64,000 bases of DNA from JBIQKZ01 sp044464765. GTDB taxonomy: Bacteria; Pseudomonadota; Gammaproteobacteria; Burkholderiales; Burkholderiaceae_B. Numbering within the stretch: the stretch's first letter is position 1; every line of letters starts with the position of its first letter. The stretch lies in assembly GCA_044464765.1 (NCBI GenBank), contig JBIQKZ010000001.1:239940-303939 (forward strand), written 5' to 3'. Positions 41,799 to 51,180 of this stretch are shown here, piece by piece. The notes under the pieces are model-generated. The model did not search any database and was not told where the DNA came from. It worked only from the letters and a program-made list of their open reading frames with translations. Position numbers and translations under genes: made by a program.

Positions 41799-42808
41799 AA
41801 TGCTATTTTAGCCTTGTCCGCGCGATGAAGTCGCACCAGCAAGGTAACACTGACCAGCACCAGGCCGGCCGCCCCGCCGTTGTGCAGCACGGCGATCAGC
41901 AAAGGCCACTGGAAGAGAATGGTGCTCAGGCCGGTAATCAACTGGGCAGCCAGCAGGGCCAGCAGCAGACCTGCCGGCCCCTTCAGGCCTGATTCTGCAT
42001 GCATGCGCCACCCTAACACGCCCAGGTAGGCAAACACCACGAAGGCGAAGTTGCGGTGCACCCAATGGATGGCGGTCAGGGCATCCTGTGAAATCATGAC
42101 CCCCGATGGCAGCTCGCCCAGCGCGCGGATCAAGGAATAGCCGCCCCGGAAATCCATGGGAGGAAGCCATTGACCGTGGCAGGTGGGAAAGTCCATGCAC
42201 GCCAGGACTGCGTAGTTGGTGCTTACCCATCCGCCCAGCGCGATTTGCGCGAACACCAGGACCAGCCCGCCGGCCATCCAGGGCAGCCAGCGATGGGCGC
42301 TTGGGGCCACGGGGGGATGCTGTTTTTCACGCGCGGCCAGCCAGGTCATCAGCGCCAGCAGCCCCATGCCGCCCAGCAGGTGGGTGGTGACAATGATGGG
42401 CATCAACTGATGGGTGACCGTCCATGCGCCGAAGGCGCCTTGCACGCAGACGGCAATCAGGGTGACCACGGCCAGGCGGGGCGTGTTGCCCAGTTCGCGG
42501 CGATAGCGCCACGCCATGTACACAATGGCAATGATCAGCAGCCCCAGCAACGCGCCGACATAGCGGTGGATCATTTCAATCCACGCCTTGGGAAAGCTGA
42601 CCGCGCCATAAGGCATGGCTTGCAACGCCTGTTCGATGTGCTCGGACGCGCCCAGAGGCGTGATCTTGCCATAGCAGCCCGGCCAGTCGGGACAGCCCAG
42701 GCCGGAGTCCGTCAGACGCACGAAAGCCCCGAACATGATCAGGTCCAGCGTCAGGAACCAGGTAAAGAAAACCAATCGGCGATAACGAGTCTTGATGCGG
42801 TCGATCAC
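41795..42808 (-). CDS. ctaA: Haem A synthase (CtaA/COX15)
   Basis: 337 residues with eight predicted membrane helices. Conserved histidines lie in EHIEQAL, MIHRYVGALLG, TVTHQLMPIIVTTHLLGG and AIHWVHRNFAF. It oxidises haem O to haem A. It lies between the SCO-like protein gene and ctaB. Confidence 0.93.
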   Translation of the reverse strand: MIDRIKTRYRRLVFFTWFLTLDLIMFGAFVRLTDSGLGCPDWPGCYGKITPLGASEHIEQALQAMPYGAVSFPKAWIEMIHRYVGALLGLLIIAIVYMAWRYRRELGNTPRLAVVTLIAVCVQGAFGAWTVTHQLMPIIVTTHLLGGMGLLALMTWLAAREKQHPPVAPSAHRWLPWMAGGLVLVFAQIALGGWVSTNYAVLACMDFPTCHGQWLPPMDFRGGYSLIRALGELPSGVMISQDALTAIHWVHRNFAFVVFAYLGVLGWRMHAESGLKGPAGLLLALLAAQLITGLSTILFQWPLLIAVLHNGGAAGLVLVSVTLLVRLHRADKAKIAL

Positions 42809-42814
42809 GGTGAA

Positions 42815-43480
42815 TTAACCAATGCGCGAGTTGTAGATGAGCTTGCTGATGTCTTTGCGCACCAGGATAGGGTCTGCGTTGCCGGGGAACTGGATCATCA
42901 GGTTGCCCAGCGGGTCGATGATCCACATGGGTTCGGCCAGCGCAGCACGGGCTTGGTCGAGGCTTGGCGCGGCGTCTTCACCCCCCGCCTTGGGCGTCAG
43001 GTAGCCCGCCAACTGGACAGGGTCGACCCGCAGGATAATAGTGCCCCGATAGGCATCGAGAATCTGTTCCGAAATCGGTGCGTCATCCGTCACAAACCAG
43101 ACGCGATTCAGGCGTTCCACATTCTTGCCCTGGCTGGCATGCGAGTTGCGCAAAATGTACAGCTTGGTCACGCACGATTCGGGGCAGGCGCCAGGGCCGG
43201 CCGAAACCAGCACCCATTGGCCTTTCAGGCTGGCCAGATTGTAGGGCTTGCCGTCCAGCGTGGTCAGGGCCAGGGGCGGATCGCTTGGGATGGGCCTTTG
43301 CGGGTTGATCAGCGTGCCGTAATTGGTGGTTTCGTCGGGCCGAAGGCCCAGGCCGGGCGCATAATAGGCCAGGAATGCCAGGACGATGGGCGCCAGACAG
43401 CAGACAATCACCCAGATAAGTGGCTGGATGGAACGCTTTTTAGGACTTGCCGGCGGCGGAACGTGCGAAGAGCGGACCAA
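42815..43480 (-). CDS. SCO-like thioredoxin-fold membrane protein of the cox assembly cluster
   Basis: 221 residues with one transmembrane anchor (about 20-42) and a periplasmic thioredoxin-like domain. Cys99 and Cys103 (GPGACPESCVTKLY) form a C-x3-C pair of the SCO type, although the rest is divergent. Such proteins are regularly found between surf1 and ctaA in Burkholderiales and are annotated as cytochrome oxidase assembly proteins. It may carry copper or act as a thiol reductase; the role is not proven. Confidence 0.75.
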   Translation of the reverse strand: MVRSSHVPPPASPKKRSIQPLIWVIVCCLAPIVLAFLAYYAPGLGLRPDETTNYGTLINPQRPIPSDPPLALTTLDGKPYNLASLKGQWVLVSAGPGACPESCVTKLYILRNSHASQGKNVERLNRVWFVTDDAPISEQILDAYRGTIILRVDPVQLAGYLTPKAGGEDAAPSLDQARAALAEPMWIIDPLGNLMIQFPGNADPILVRKDISKLIYNSRIG

Positions 43481-43512
43481 AATGACTCCTTGAGTTTAAA
43501 CAGGCCGTGTGG

Positions 43513-44337
43513 CTAGGAACCCGGCGGTGTGTTGCGGTGGGCGGCGCTCGATTGGTGGCGCCGCCTTAAGGCGCGCCACGCGATGACCAGGAACGCCAGG
43601 CCGGCAATGGCGGCAAAACTGAACCATTGCAGGGCGTAGCCGCGATTGGTGTCCGAGTCGATCGGGGGCATGGGCCAATCGCGGTTCAGCATGACCTGGC
43701 CCTGGCTTTCCGTCTGGGCTGTGGAGGTTTGCTCCAGCACGGCTGGTAGTAATTTTAAGCCGGTTACGCGAGCAAAGTTTTCCAGGTCCAGATTCTGCAC
43801 CTGGGGCGCAGGGTTTTCCGGTTTAAAAAAATCCGCCGGCAGCGTGCTGGCGCCGGTGTCGCCGAATGACCAAAGCTCGAACAGGCGCGGCACGTGGCTG
43901 ACCAACTGGCCTTCAATCAGCTGCGCCTCCGTAGGCCGGGGAAGCGGGGGAAGCGATTCACCCGGCCCAATGGGCCGGGGCAGCCAACCGCGCAGAACCA
44001 GAACGGCTGTGCGAGGCTCGCCCTGTAAAAGCAAGGGCGTGGCCACCCAGAATCCGGGTCGGCCTTTGTAATTCCGATTGGCAAGGAGTACTGTGAACTC
44101 ATGCAGCCAGACGCCGTTTGCCTGGGCAATACGCCAATCCCGAAGCTCCGACGCAGGAATGTTTGGCTCAAGCATCAGCACAGCGCTTTGGCGGCCGGTT
44201 TCCATGGCCTGGCGGATGGCATCCCGTTGCGCGGCCCGATCCAGCTGCCAGTTGCCCAGTCCGGCGCACAGCACAGCGGTCAGACCCAGCAGGATCAGCG
44301 CTGCGATGGTGCGAAGGGGGGTGTGAGGGCTGGCCAT
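43513..44337 (-). CDS. SURF1-family cytochrome oxidase assembly protein
   Basis: 274 residues with the two terminal membrane helices of SURF1 (about 12-30 and 235-255) and a periplasmic domain. Conserved features are LGNWQLDRAAQRDAI near the N-terminus, NRNYKGRPGFWVATPLLL, and VLRGWLPRP. SURF1 assists haem A insertion into subunit I. It is the first gene of the leftward assembly group. Confidence 0.9.
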   Translation of the reverse strand: MASPHTPLRTIAALILLGLTAVLCAGLGNWQLDRAAQRDAIRQAMETGRQSAVLMLEPNIPASELRDWRIAQANGVWLHEFTVLLANRNYKGRPGFWVATPLLLQGEPRTAVLVLRGWLPRPIGPGESLPPLPRPTEAQLIEGQLVSHVPRLFELWSFGDTGASTLPADFFKPENPAPQVQNLDLENFARVTGLKLLPAVLEQTSTAQTESQGQVMLNRDWPMPPIDSDTNRGYALQWFSFAAIAGLAFLVIAWRALRRRHQSSAAHRNTPPGS

Positions 44338-44371
44338 GTCTGCAATAATTCTGTTTTTACGGGAGATGAAA

Positions 44372-44578
44372 ATGGGTATCGTGGTCGTTTTGGCGTTTCT
44401 GGGGATTATTGCAAGCCTGGCGTCCGCCCTGGTCTATCTGATGCGTGACAAAGGGGGCACCAATCGCACGGTGAATGCATTGACGTGGCGCATTGGCTTG
44501 TCAATTGCATTATTTCTATTCGTGCTGTTTGCGCATCATATGGGTTGGATCCAGTCAACCGGACTGCCGATACGATGA
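44372..44578 (+). CDS. Twin-transmembrane protein (DUF2909-like)
   Basis: 68 residues from ATG 44372, which has GGGAG six bases upstream; earlier starts lack spacing and overlap SURF1. It consists of two hydrophobic helices (about 2-22 and 40-57) joined by YLMRDKGGTNRTVNALTWRIG. Small proteins of this kind accompany cox genes in betaproteobacteria. It is the only plus-strand gene within the cox locus. Confidence 0.75.
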   Translation: MGIVVVLAFLGIIASLASALVYLMRDKGGTNRTVNALTWRIGLSIALFLFVLFAHHMGWIQSTGLPIR

Positions 44579-44590
44579 CGAAAGCTGTGC

Positions 44591-44625
44591 GAATAAAAAA
44601 GCCGGCAATGCCGGCTTTTTTATTC
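44591..44625. terminator. Bidirectional intrinsic terminator
   Basis: GAATAAAAAAGCCGGC (44591-44606) pairs perfectly with GCCGGCTTTTTTATTC (44610-44625) over an AAT loop. A/T tracts on both sides let it terminate both the twin-TM gene and the leftward cox structural operon. Confidence 0.92.
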
Positions 44626-44677
44626 GGCTTGCCGTCGGGGCGCTGACCACCGGCGGCAGGCGTTTGGTCAAAACCGC

Positions 44678-45553
44678 TTAGAACCAATAAACAAACAGGT
44701 ACAGGCCCAGCCACACCACGTCGACAAAGTGCCAGTACCAGGCGGCGCCTTCGAAGCCGAAATGCTGGTCTGCCGTGAAGTGGCCTCGGGTTAGGCGCAG
44801 CAGGATGACGGTAAGGAAGGTGGCGCCCAGGATAACGTGGAAGCCATGGAAACCAGTGAGCATGTAGAACAGCGAACCATACGCACCCGAATCGAATCGC
44901 AGATTCAGGTCGGTATAGGCATGATGGTACTCGTATGCCTGACAGCCTACGAACACAAAGCCCAGGATAACCGTTGCAGCCAGCCAGAACATGGTCTTGC
45001 CGCGATGGTTGGCACGCAAGGCATGGTGGGCGATGGTAAGGGTCAGGCCCGATGTCAGCAGCAGGGCGGTGTTGATCGTGGGCAGCCAGAAGGGGCCGAC
45101 GGTCTGGAAGGTATCGACCACGCCGGCGGGGCCGAAATTGGGCCAGGCGCCGCTAAAGTTGGGCCACAGCAGGGCGCGGTGATCCAGGTCGCTGAGCAGC
45201 GGTGTGGAAATTTCGCGGGTATACCAAAGCGAACCGAAGAACGCGGCAAAGAACATGACCTCGGAAAAGATAAACCAGGCCATGCTCCAGCGATACGAGT
45301 GATCCACCCGGCGGCTGTTCAGGCCGATTTGCGTTTCGTGGATGGCGTCGCCGAACCAGCTATACAGCACTACGAACAAGGTCAGGATGCCAAGCAGGAA
45401 CATCCAGAAACCGACCTGATAGCTATTGATCCATAGCGCAGCGCCAAGGAGTGTAAGAAGTAAAGAGATACTGGCGCGGACCGGGTGAACCGAGTCGGCG
45501 GGTACGTAGTAATAGGGTGCCTCGTTGCCGTGAGCCGAGTGACCTGCACTCAT
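44678..45553 (-). CDS. ctaE: Cytochrome c oxidase subunit III
   Basis: 291 residues, seven membrane helices, with the family segments RRVDHSYRWSMAWFIFSEVMFFAAFFG, TGFHGFHVILGATFL and the terminal GAAWYWHFVDVVWLGLYLFVYW. It is a structural subunit of the aa3/caa3 oxidase in the inner membrane, last in the ctaC-ctaD-...-ctaE order. Confidence 0.96.
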   Translation of the reverse strand: MSAGHSAHGNEAPYYYVPADSVHPVRASISLLLTLLGAALWINSYQVGFWMFLLGILTLFVVLYSWFGDAIHETQIGLNSRRVDHSYRWSMAWFIFSEVMFFAAFFGSLWYTREISTPLLSDLDHRALLWPNFSGAWPNFGPAGVVDTFQTVGPFWLPTINTALLLTSGLTLTIAHHALRANHRGKTMFWLAATVILGFVFVGCQAYEYHHAYTDLNLRFDSGAYGSLFYMLTGFHGFHVILGATFLTVILLRLTRGHFTADQHFGFEGAAWYWHFVDVVWLGLYLFVYWF

Positions 45554-45601
45554 GGTGTTCTCCTGAATTTATGAGTATTACGAATAGTAGGCCTGTTCGT
45601 T

Positions 45602-45826
45602 CTAGACCGCCTGGCCGACAAACCACTGTGCAATCAACACTAGCCCCACCACAAAGATAATGGTGGCGATAACGCCCGCCACGATCAGATGGACCGGGTT
45701 AAGGTTGGAGATGTCTTCTTGATAACCCTTGCCCTTGCGCACGCCGAAGAACCCCCACAGGACTGCCTTAAGGGTTTGGAAAAAGTTGAGCTTGCGGCGC
45801 GAGAGATTCCGGATGTCATCAGTCAT
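45602..45826 (-). CDS. DUF2970 small membrane protein
   Basis: 74 residues with the DUF2970 signature QTLKAVLWGFFGVRKGKGYQED and one membrane helix (about 47-68). In Burkholderiales it normally follows ctaG in the cox operon. Here it directly follows the 33-residue assembly peptide gene. Confidence 0.85.
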   Translation of the reverse strand: MTDDIRNLSRRKLNFFQTLKAVLWGFFGVRKGKGYQEDISNLNPVHLIVAGVIATIIFVVGLVLIAQWFVGQAV

Positions 45827-45838
45827 GGTTTACCTTCT

Positions 45839-45940
45839 TCAACCGCCAAACCGGACGAAGCTCCAGGCAAATATCGCAATGACGATAATGGCCAGGGCTA
45901 TGCCGGTAAGACGGTTGCGGCGGCGTTGTTCCGGTGTCAT
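45839..45940 (-). CDS. Cytochrome oxidase small assembly protein (33 residues)
   Basis: The start ATG at 45940 and stop at 45839 encode a 33-residue peptide that begins MTPEQRRRNRLTGIALA and ends with WSFVRFGG. An Arg-rich head followed by one membrane helix is the standard form of this cox-operon peptide between ctaD and ctaG. It lies 9 bases after ctaD and 12 bases before the DUF2970 gene. Confidence 0.8.
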   Translation of the reverse strand: MTPEQRRRNRLTGIALAIIVIAIFAWSFVRFGG

Positions 45941-45949
45941 TGCTTGAAC

Positions 45950-47548
45950 TTACTTGACGATCGGAGGGGTAACAAAGGTGTGGAACGGAGCGGGCGACGG
46001 CACAGTCCATTCCAGGCCTTCGGCGCCCTCCCAGGACTTGGCGGCGGCGGGTTCACCGCGGCCGGCGTACGCCTTGAGCACAACATACATGAATATGATC
46101 TGCGACAAGCCGAACCAGAAGGCGCCGATCGTGGCGACCTGGTGGAAATCGGTGAACTGTGCAGCGTAGTCCGCGTAGCGGCGCGGCATGCCGGCCAGGC
46201 CCAGGAAGTGCATCGGGAAGAAGGTGATGTTGAACGAGATCATCGTCATCCAGAAGTGCCATTTGCCCAGGCGCTCGTCGTACATCACGCCGGTCCATTT
46301 GGGCAGCCAGTAGTAGGCGCCGCCAAACAGGGCGAACAGCGACCCGGCCACCAGCACGTAGTGGAAATGGGCCACGACGTAATAGGTGTCGTGCACGGCG
46401 ATGTCAATGGGCGCTACGGCCACGATAAGGCCGGTAAAGCCCCCAATAGTGAACACGAAGATGAAGCCGATGGCAAACAGCATGGGGGTTTCAAACGATA
46501 GCGACCCGCGCCACATGGTGGCCACCCAGTTGAACACCTTGACGCCCGTGGGGATCGAGATGAGCATGGTGGCGTACATGAAGTACAACTGCCCCGTGAC
46601 CGGCATGCCGGTGGCAAACATGTGGTGAGCCCACACCAGGAAGGACAGGATGGCGATGGCGGCCGTTGCGTACACCATCGAGGCGTAGCCGAACAGCGGC
46701 TTGCGAGAAAAGGCGGGAACGATGGCCGACACAATACCGAAGGCCGGCAGAATCATGATGTAGACCTCGGGGTGGCCGAAGAACCAGAACACGTGCTGGT
46801 ACAGGACCGGGTCGCCGCCGCCGGCCGCGTTGAAGAATGCGGTGCCGAAGTGGCGATCGGTAAGCAGCATGGTAACGGCAGCGGCCAGCACGGGCATGAC
46901 GGCAATCAGCAGGTAGGCGGTGATCAGCCATGTCCAGCAGAACAACGGCATTTTCATCAGCGTCATGCCGGGTGCGCGCATGTTCAGAACGGTAACCACG
47001 ATATTGATCGCACCCATGATGGACGACGCGCCCAGGATGTGCACCGCAAAGATGGCGAAGTCCATGCCGGGGCCCATTTGCTGGGACAGAGGCGCGTACA
47101 TGGTCCAGCCGGCTGCGTTGGCGCCGCCCGGCACGAAGAAGGAGACCGTGAACAGGATGGCGCCCACCGGCAACAGCCAGAAGCTGAAGTTGTTCATCCG
47201 CGCAAACGCCATGTCGGACGCGCCGATCTGCAGGGGGATCATCCAGTTGGCAAAGCCCACGAACGCCGGCATGATGGCGCCGAAAATCATGATCAGACCA
47301 TGCATGGTGGTGAACTGGTTGAACAGTTCAGGCTGGAAGAACTGCAGGCCCGGTTCGAAGAGCTCGGTGCGCAGCAGCAAGGCCAGCGTACCGCCTTCGA
47401 GCAGCATCAGGAACGAGAAGATCAGGTACATAGTACCGATATCTTTGTGGTTGGTGGCGAATAGCCAGCGCCGCCAGCCATGCGGCTTGGCGTGGTGGTC
47501 ATCGTGCCCCTGGGTGGCCGGGACGTGGTCGGCAGTAACACTGCTCAT
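45950..47548 (-). CDS. ctaD: Cytochrome c oxidase subunit I
   Basis: 532 residues, 12 membrane helices. It contains haem and CuB ligands: FTTMHGLIMIFGAIMPAF (haem a His), WFFGHPEVYIMILPAFG (CuB His and cross-linked Tyr), WAHHMFATGM (paired CuB His) and YYVVAHFHYVLVAG (haem ligands). This is the catalytic subunit reducing O2 and pumping protons. Confidence 0.97.
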   Translation of the reverse strand: MSSVTADHVPATQGHDDHHAKPHGWRRWLFATNHKDIGTMYLIFSFLMLLEGGTLALLLRTELFEPGLQFFQPELFNQFTTMHGLIMIFGAIMPAFVGFANWMIPLQIGASDMAFARMNNFSFWLLPVGAILFTVSFFVPGGANAAGWTMYAPLSQQMGPGMDFAIFAVHILGASSIMGAINIVVTVLNMRAPGMTLMKMPLFCWTWLITAYLLIAVMPVLAAAVTMLLTDRHFGTAFFNAAGGGDPVLYQHVFWFFGHPEVYIMILPAFGIVSAIVPAFSRKPLFGYASMVYATAAIAILSFLVWAHHMFATGMPVTGQLYFMYATMLISIPTGVKVFNWVATMWRGSLSFETPMLFAIGFIFVFTIGGFTGLIVAVAPIDIAVHDTYYVVAHFHYVLVAGSLFALFGGAYYWLPKWTGVMYDERLGKWHFWMTMISFNITFFPMHFLGLAGMPRRYADYAAQFTDFHQVATIGAFWFGLSQIIFMYVVLKAYAGRGEPAAAKSWEGAEGLEWTVPSPAPFHTFVTPPIVK

Positions 47549-47635
47549 GATTGACTCCTTCCTGCTTGACGGGCGCGCCTTATGGCGCGGCCCCGATATA
47601 ACTGATGAATGTATCTACGTGACTTGAACCCGGCA

Positions 47636-48796
47636 TTAGCGCAAGGCGCCGACGTCGGATGGCTCTACGACTGGATCGACACCCTTGCCCGCGTTGCTCC
47701 AGGCATTGCGCGTGTAAGTGATGACCGAGGCGATTTCAACATCGGTGAGCTGGTCGCGGAACGCCACCATGGCGGTGCCCGGATGACCGTTAAGCACGGT
47801 AAGAATCTGGTCTTTCATGGGAGCCAGGACGTATTTTTCGTCGCCATCCAGCGGCGGGAAGGCAGGAGGCATCCCCTTGCCGTTTGCCTGGTGGCAGGCA
47901 ACGCAGGTGCTGGCGTAAACCTGTTCACCACGCGCCATCAGTTCTTCTTTGGTCCATTCTTTGTTGGGATCGTCGGCGGCGCTGGCGATGGACTTGGCCT
48001 TTTCGGCGGCCCAGGCGTCGTACTCTTCCTGGCTGACGACCTTCACGACAATCGGCATGAAGGCGTGGTCTTTGCCGCACAGCTCGGCGCACTGGCCACG
48101 GTAGGTGCCGGTTTTTTCAGCACGGAACCAGGTGTCGCGCAAGAAACCGGGAATGGCGTCTTGCTTGACGCCGAAGTCCTGAATCATCCACGAGTGGATG
48201 ACGTCGCCCGAGGTCAGGACGATGCGCACTTTCTTGTTGACCGGGACAACCAGAGGGTTGTCGACTTCCATGAGGTAGAACTCGCCACGCGGCTCGTCGC
48301 CGTAAATTTGCGCGCGAGGGGTGGACAGGGTAGACAGGAAGCTGTAGCCGGCAGCCGGGCCGTCGACGTATTCATAGCCCCATTTCCACTGGTAGCCGGT
48401 AACCTTGACGGTCAGGTCGGAACTGGAGGTGTCTTTCATGGCCACGACCGTGCGGGTGGCCGGCAGGGCCATGGCGATCACGATGATGAAGGGAATGACG
48501 GTCCAGGCGACCTCGATGCCGACGTGCTCGTGAAACTTGGATGCCACCGCGCCCTTGGATTTTCGGTGCATGATGATGGAATACAGCATTACCCCGAACA
48601 CGCCAATGAAAATGACGGTACAGATAATAAGCATCATCCAGTGCAGCCACACAATGTCCTGGGCAATCGGCGTCACCCCGCTGGGCAGGTTGAGCTGATT
48701 GACGGCAGGGCCACCCGGCATATCTTTAACCTGTGCGTGGGCGGATGATGCCAGCAGCATTGCTCCAGCGCCCAGTACCCCTCTCAACTTCTTCAT
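47636..48796 (-). CDS. ctaC: Cytochrome c oxidase subunit II with fused cytochrome c domain (caa3 type)
   Basis: 386 residues from ATG 48796, preceded by GAGGTCAGC. A signal peptide (to SSAHA), two membrane helices and the periplasmic cupredoxin domain follow, with CuA ligands in HSWMIQDFGVK and CAELCGKDHAFM. The C-terminal extension (from about 290) has a haem c site CVACHQANGKGMPPAFPPL. This makes the oxidase caa3-like, able to take electrons through its own cytochrome c. It is the first gene of the structural operon; the 296 bases upstream to the NUDIX gene hold the divergent promoters. Confidence 0.95.
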   Translation of the reverse strand: MKKLRGVLGAGAMLLASSAHAQVKDMPGGPAVNQLNLPSGVTPIAQDIVWLHWMMLIICTVIFIGVFGVMLYSIIMHRKSKGAVASKFHEHVGIEVAWTVIPFIIVIAMALPATRTVVAMKDTSSSDLTVKVTGYQWKWGYEYVDGPAAGYSFLSTLSTPRAQIYGDEPRGEFYLMEVDNPLVVPVNKKVRIVLTSGDVIHSWMIQDFGVKQDAIPGFLRDTWFRAEKTGTYRGQCAELCGKDHAFMPIVVKVVSQEEYDAWAAEKAKSIASAADDPNKEWTKEELMARGEQVYASTCVACHQANGKGMPPAFPPLDGDEKYVLAPMKDQILTVLNGHPGTAMVAFRDQLTDVEIASVITYTRNAWSNAGKGVDPVVEPSDVGALR

Positions 48797-49092
48797 GCTG
48801 ACCTCTAAATACGGTGTGCATTCACCAAATGTTGACTTTAATCGCGGCTCGATTAAGAAACCTTTGGAGAACGCACAATGAATGGACGGCAGGCTTTGCA
48901 AAATAACGCGGCCTCAGTATTCCTGCTCGATTTAATTAGGTAGAGACCGCAGAATTATAGCGAACATGCCGTGTTCGTGTTAGAACGGGCGGATTCGGCG
49001 GGCGTAAGCCTGTCCTGTCGCGTCCAGTCAACATATTAGGCCGGTCCGACTTAAATGTTAAGAGCTGAAAGCCATTACATTACAATCCCCCC

Positions 49093-49917
49093 ATGAAAAC
49101 ACCGATTTCCGAGCCCCTGGCGCGGGCCGTCGCAACCCGTTATCGGCGACTCGTGCCCCGTATCCAGCAGTTGCCGCCTCCCGGCTCGCGACCCTTGACG
49201 GTGGCCGGCAAGGTGTCCGGCTGGATCACAGCCAGGGCAACCGGCGTGCTGGCCGGGCAGCCGGGCTTCAGCATTGAGCCTGAAGCGGTCAATATTACGG
49301 CGTGCGTCACCCAACGACTGTCGCTGAACGAGGTGCTGGCCTCCGCCGCCTGCGTGCTGCGTGACCAGGGTTGTTTGCGCGGCTGGCGCAACGAGCTTCT
49401 TGATGTCATTGGCGAAGGCCGGCAGTTGGCCGTGATCGAACGCGCGGCACTGCGTCCACTTGGGTTGCTTACCCGCGCCGTGCACCTGAATGCCTGGACC
49501 CCCGACGGCAAGCTATGGGTGGCCAAGCGCTCGGCCACTAAAACCACCGACCCCGACATGTGGGACACGCTGGTTGGGGGCCTGGCGTGCGCGGGTGAAA
49601 TCCTGGACGACTCGCTGTTGCGGGAAAGTCATGAAGAGGCCGGGTTGGAGCCCGATCAACTTGAAAACCGCAGCCCGTTGCGAACCATTTTGCGCATGCA
49701 TCGCCGCTTGCCGGAAGGCTATCAGGTGGAAGATGTGCTGATCAGCGAGTGCGTGCTGGACGACAGCGTCATTCCGTGCAACCAGGATGGCGAGGTGTCG
49801 GAAATCCGGGCGGTGGCGCTGGACGAGCTTTGGGAAATGATCAATGCCAAAGAATTTACCGTCGAGGCTGAATTGGTGATTCTGGATAGCCTGCTGCATT
49901 TGGCCGGCGAAGGCTGA
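49093..49917 (+). CDS. NUDIX hydrolase with DUF4743-like N-terminal domain
   Basis: 274 residues. The NUDIX box is GGLACAGEILDDSLLRESHEEAGL (about 157-180), with the REUxEE core reading RESHEE. The N-terminal 120 residues match the DUF4743 module found in NUDIX proteins related to thiamine pyrophosphokinase-associated and plant NUDT20/24 enzymes, which hydrolyse damaged thiamine diphosphates. The exact substrate is uncertain. It is divergent from ctaC and apparently monocistronic. Confidence 0.85.
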   Translation: MKTPISEPLARAVATRYRRLVPRIQQLPPPGSRPLTVAGKVSGWITARATGVLAGQPGFSIEPEAVNITACVTQRLSLNEVLASAACVLRDQGCLRGWRNELLDVIGEGRQLAVIERAALRPLGLLTRAVHLNAWTPDGKLWVAKRSATKTTDPDMWDTLVGGLACAGEILDDSLLRESHEEAGLEPDQLENRSPLRTILRMHRRLPEGYQVEDVLISECVLDDSVIPCNQDGEVSEIRAVALDELWEMINAKEFTVEAELVILDSLLHLAGEG

Positions 49918-50046
49918 GCAGCGGTTGCTTTGACGGGGCGGCTGGTAGGCGTGGGCGCATCAATGGCCGCTTTGATCAGACATCGGTGGGCGCCGTGTGT
50001 TGGTCGACGGCGCGGGTTGCCGGCTCCCCTGCGCATGGACCGCGCT

Positions 50047-50271
50047 TTAAGCGGTTTGCGTTGCGTGCCAATCGTGCAGGGCGGCTTGGGCTTCGTGGCC
50101 CAGCGTGTCTGCGGCGATTTCATGCTGGGCGTTGAAGATCATTAAGGCGTAGGGCTCGGCCAGCGCGGAGGCTTGCGGGCAAAGGGCCTGTTCCTCCCCC
50201 TGGGAAGGGATTCGATTGCGCCAGAAGTTAATGGCGGCCTCCAGGTCGGTGAGTGTATACAGGGATTTCAT
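50047..50271 (-). CDS. DUF3717 protein
   Basis: 74 residues from ATG 50271. YTLTDLEAAINFWRNRIPS is the DUF3717 hallmark, followed by an acidic stretch and ALMIFNAQHEI. The family is limited largely to Burkholderiales. Its function is unknown. Confidence 0.75.
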   Translation of the reverse strand: MKSLYTLTDLEAAINFWRNRIPSQGEEQALCPQASALAEPYALMIFNAQHEIAADTLGHEAQAALHDWHATQTA

Positions 50272-50360
50272 GCAAACCAATAATTAGACGAGGTTGAACG
50301 TTCAGTTTAAGCTAACCATCTTAGAGCATGGATTGATCAATTCTCCCACAAGGAACCAAC

Positions 50361-51044
50361 ATGACAACCTCAGCGAACAACCCTTTCGTTTTACCCGGTT
50401 TCGGACAAAGTGGCGATGTGGGGCAGAACCCTTTGCTGGCCAGCATGGAGATGATGCGACAGGCGTGGCAAGGCTTGTCAGGCGCAGGGGTCCTGGCTCA
50501 ACCCAGTGTAGCCAATCCGCTCACCGTTGAAGAGCTTGACCGCCGCATCGCTGATCTGCGTGCTGTCGAGAACTGGCTGCACATGAATACCGCCATGCTT
50601 TCCAGCTCCATTCAGGCACTGGAAGTACAGCGCGCCACGATTGCAACCATCAAGTCCTTTATGCCGGTGCCTGGCGCGTCCACCGACGACAATCCCTCGC
50701 CGCTCGAGGTCGCGCTGGGAATCAAGCCGGCCGGACAGGCCAAGATCAAGAAAGCGCCGCACAACGAAGGCGCCGACGCACAGGCGGCAAAAGAGCCTGC
50801 CGCCGCGGCGGCAGGCGCTGCCATGGCAGGGGCCGATGCCGCGCAGAACTGGTGGAATATGCTGCAAGAGCAGTTCAATGTATTGGCGGCCGCCACGGCG
50901 GCCAGTATGCCGTCTGCGCCTTCGGCGGCGGCCAATCCGCAGCCTGCGGCCAAGCGTGCGCCGGCCAAGCGCACGGCGGCTAAACGTGCTCCGGCCAAGC
51001 GCGCGGCCAGGAAATCAGCGGCGCCACGCAAGGGTGCGGCGTAG
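50361..51044 (+). CDS. phaM: PhaM-like polyhydroxyalkanoate granule protein
   Basis: 227 residues. The N-terminal half (NPLLASMEMMRQAWQGLSGAG, LTVEELDRRIADLRAVENWLHMN) matches PhaM, which activates PHB synthase and ties granules to the nucleoid. The C-terminal tail has several AKRAPAKR-type repeats (about 195-220), a lysine/arginine-rich histone H1-like DNA-binding tail. This indicates polyhydroxyalkanoate storage. An AAGGAACCAAC ribosome-binding region precedes the ATG. Confidence 0.82.
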   Translation: MTTSANNPFVLPGFGQSGDVGQNPLLASMEMMRQAWQGLSGAGVLAQPSVANPLTVEELDRRIADLRAVENWLHMNTAMLSSSIQALEVQRATIATIKSFMPVPGASTDDNPSPLEVALGIKPAGQAKIKKAPHNEGADAQAAKEPAAAAAGAAMAGADAAQNWWNMLQEQFNVLAAATAASMPSAPSAAANPQPAAKRAPAKRTAAKRAPAKRAARKSAAPRKGAA

Positions 51045-51180
51045 TCAATTGTTATAAAGGCACGCCTTGTTCTTCGCTAAAATGCAGCGACCTGAATTTG
51101 CTGCATCGGCAATCCGGCCAGTCGACAGGCCGGCCGGGTTCCTGGCATTATTTTTACCTTTTCAGATAGACATCTTTTAA

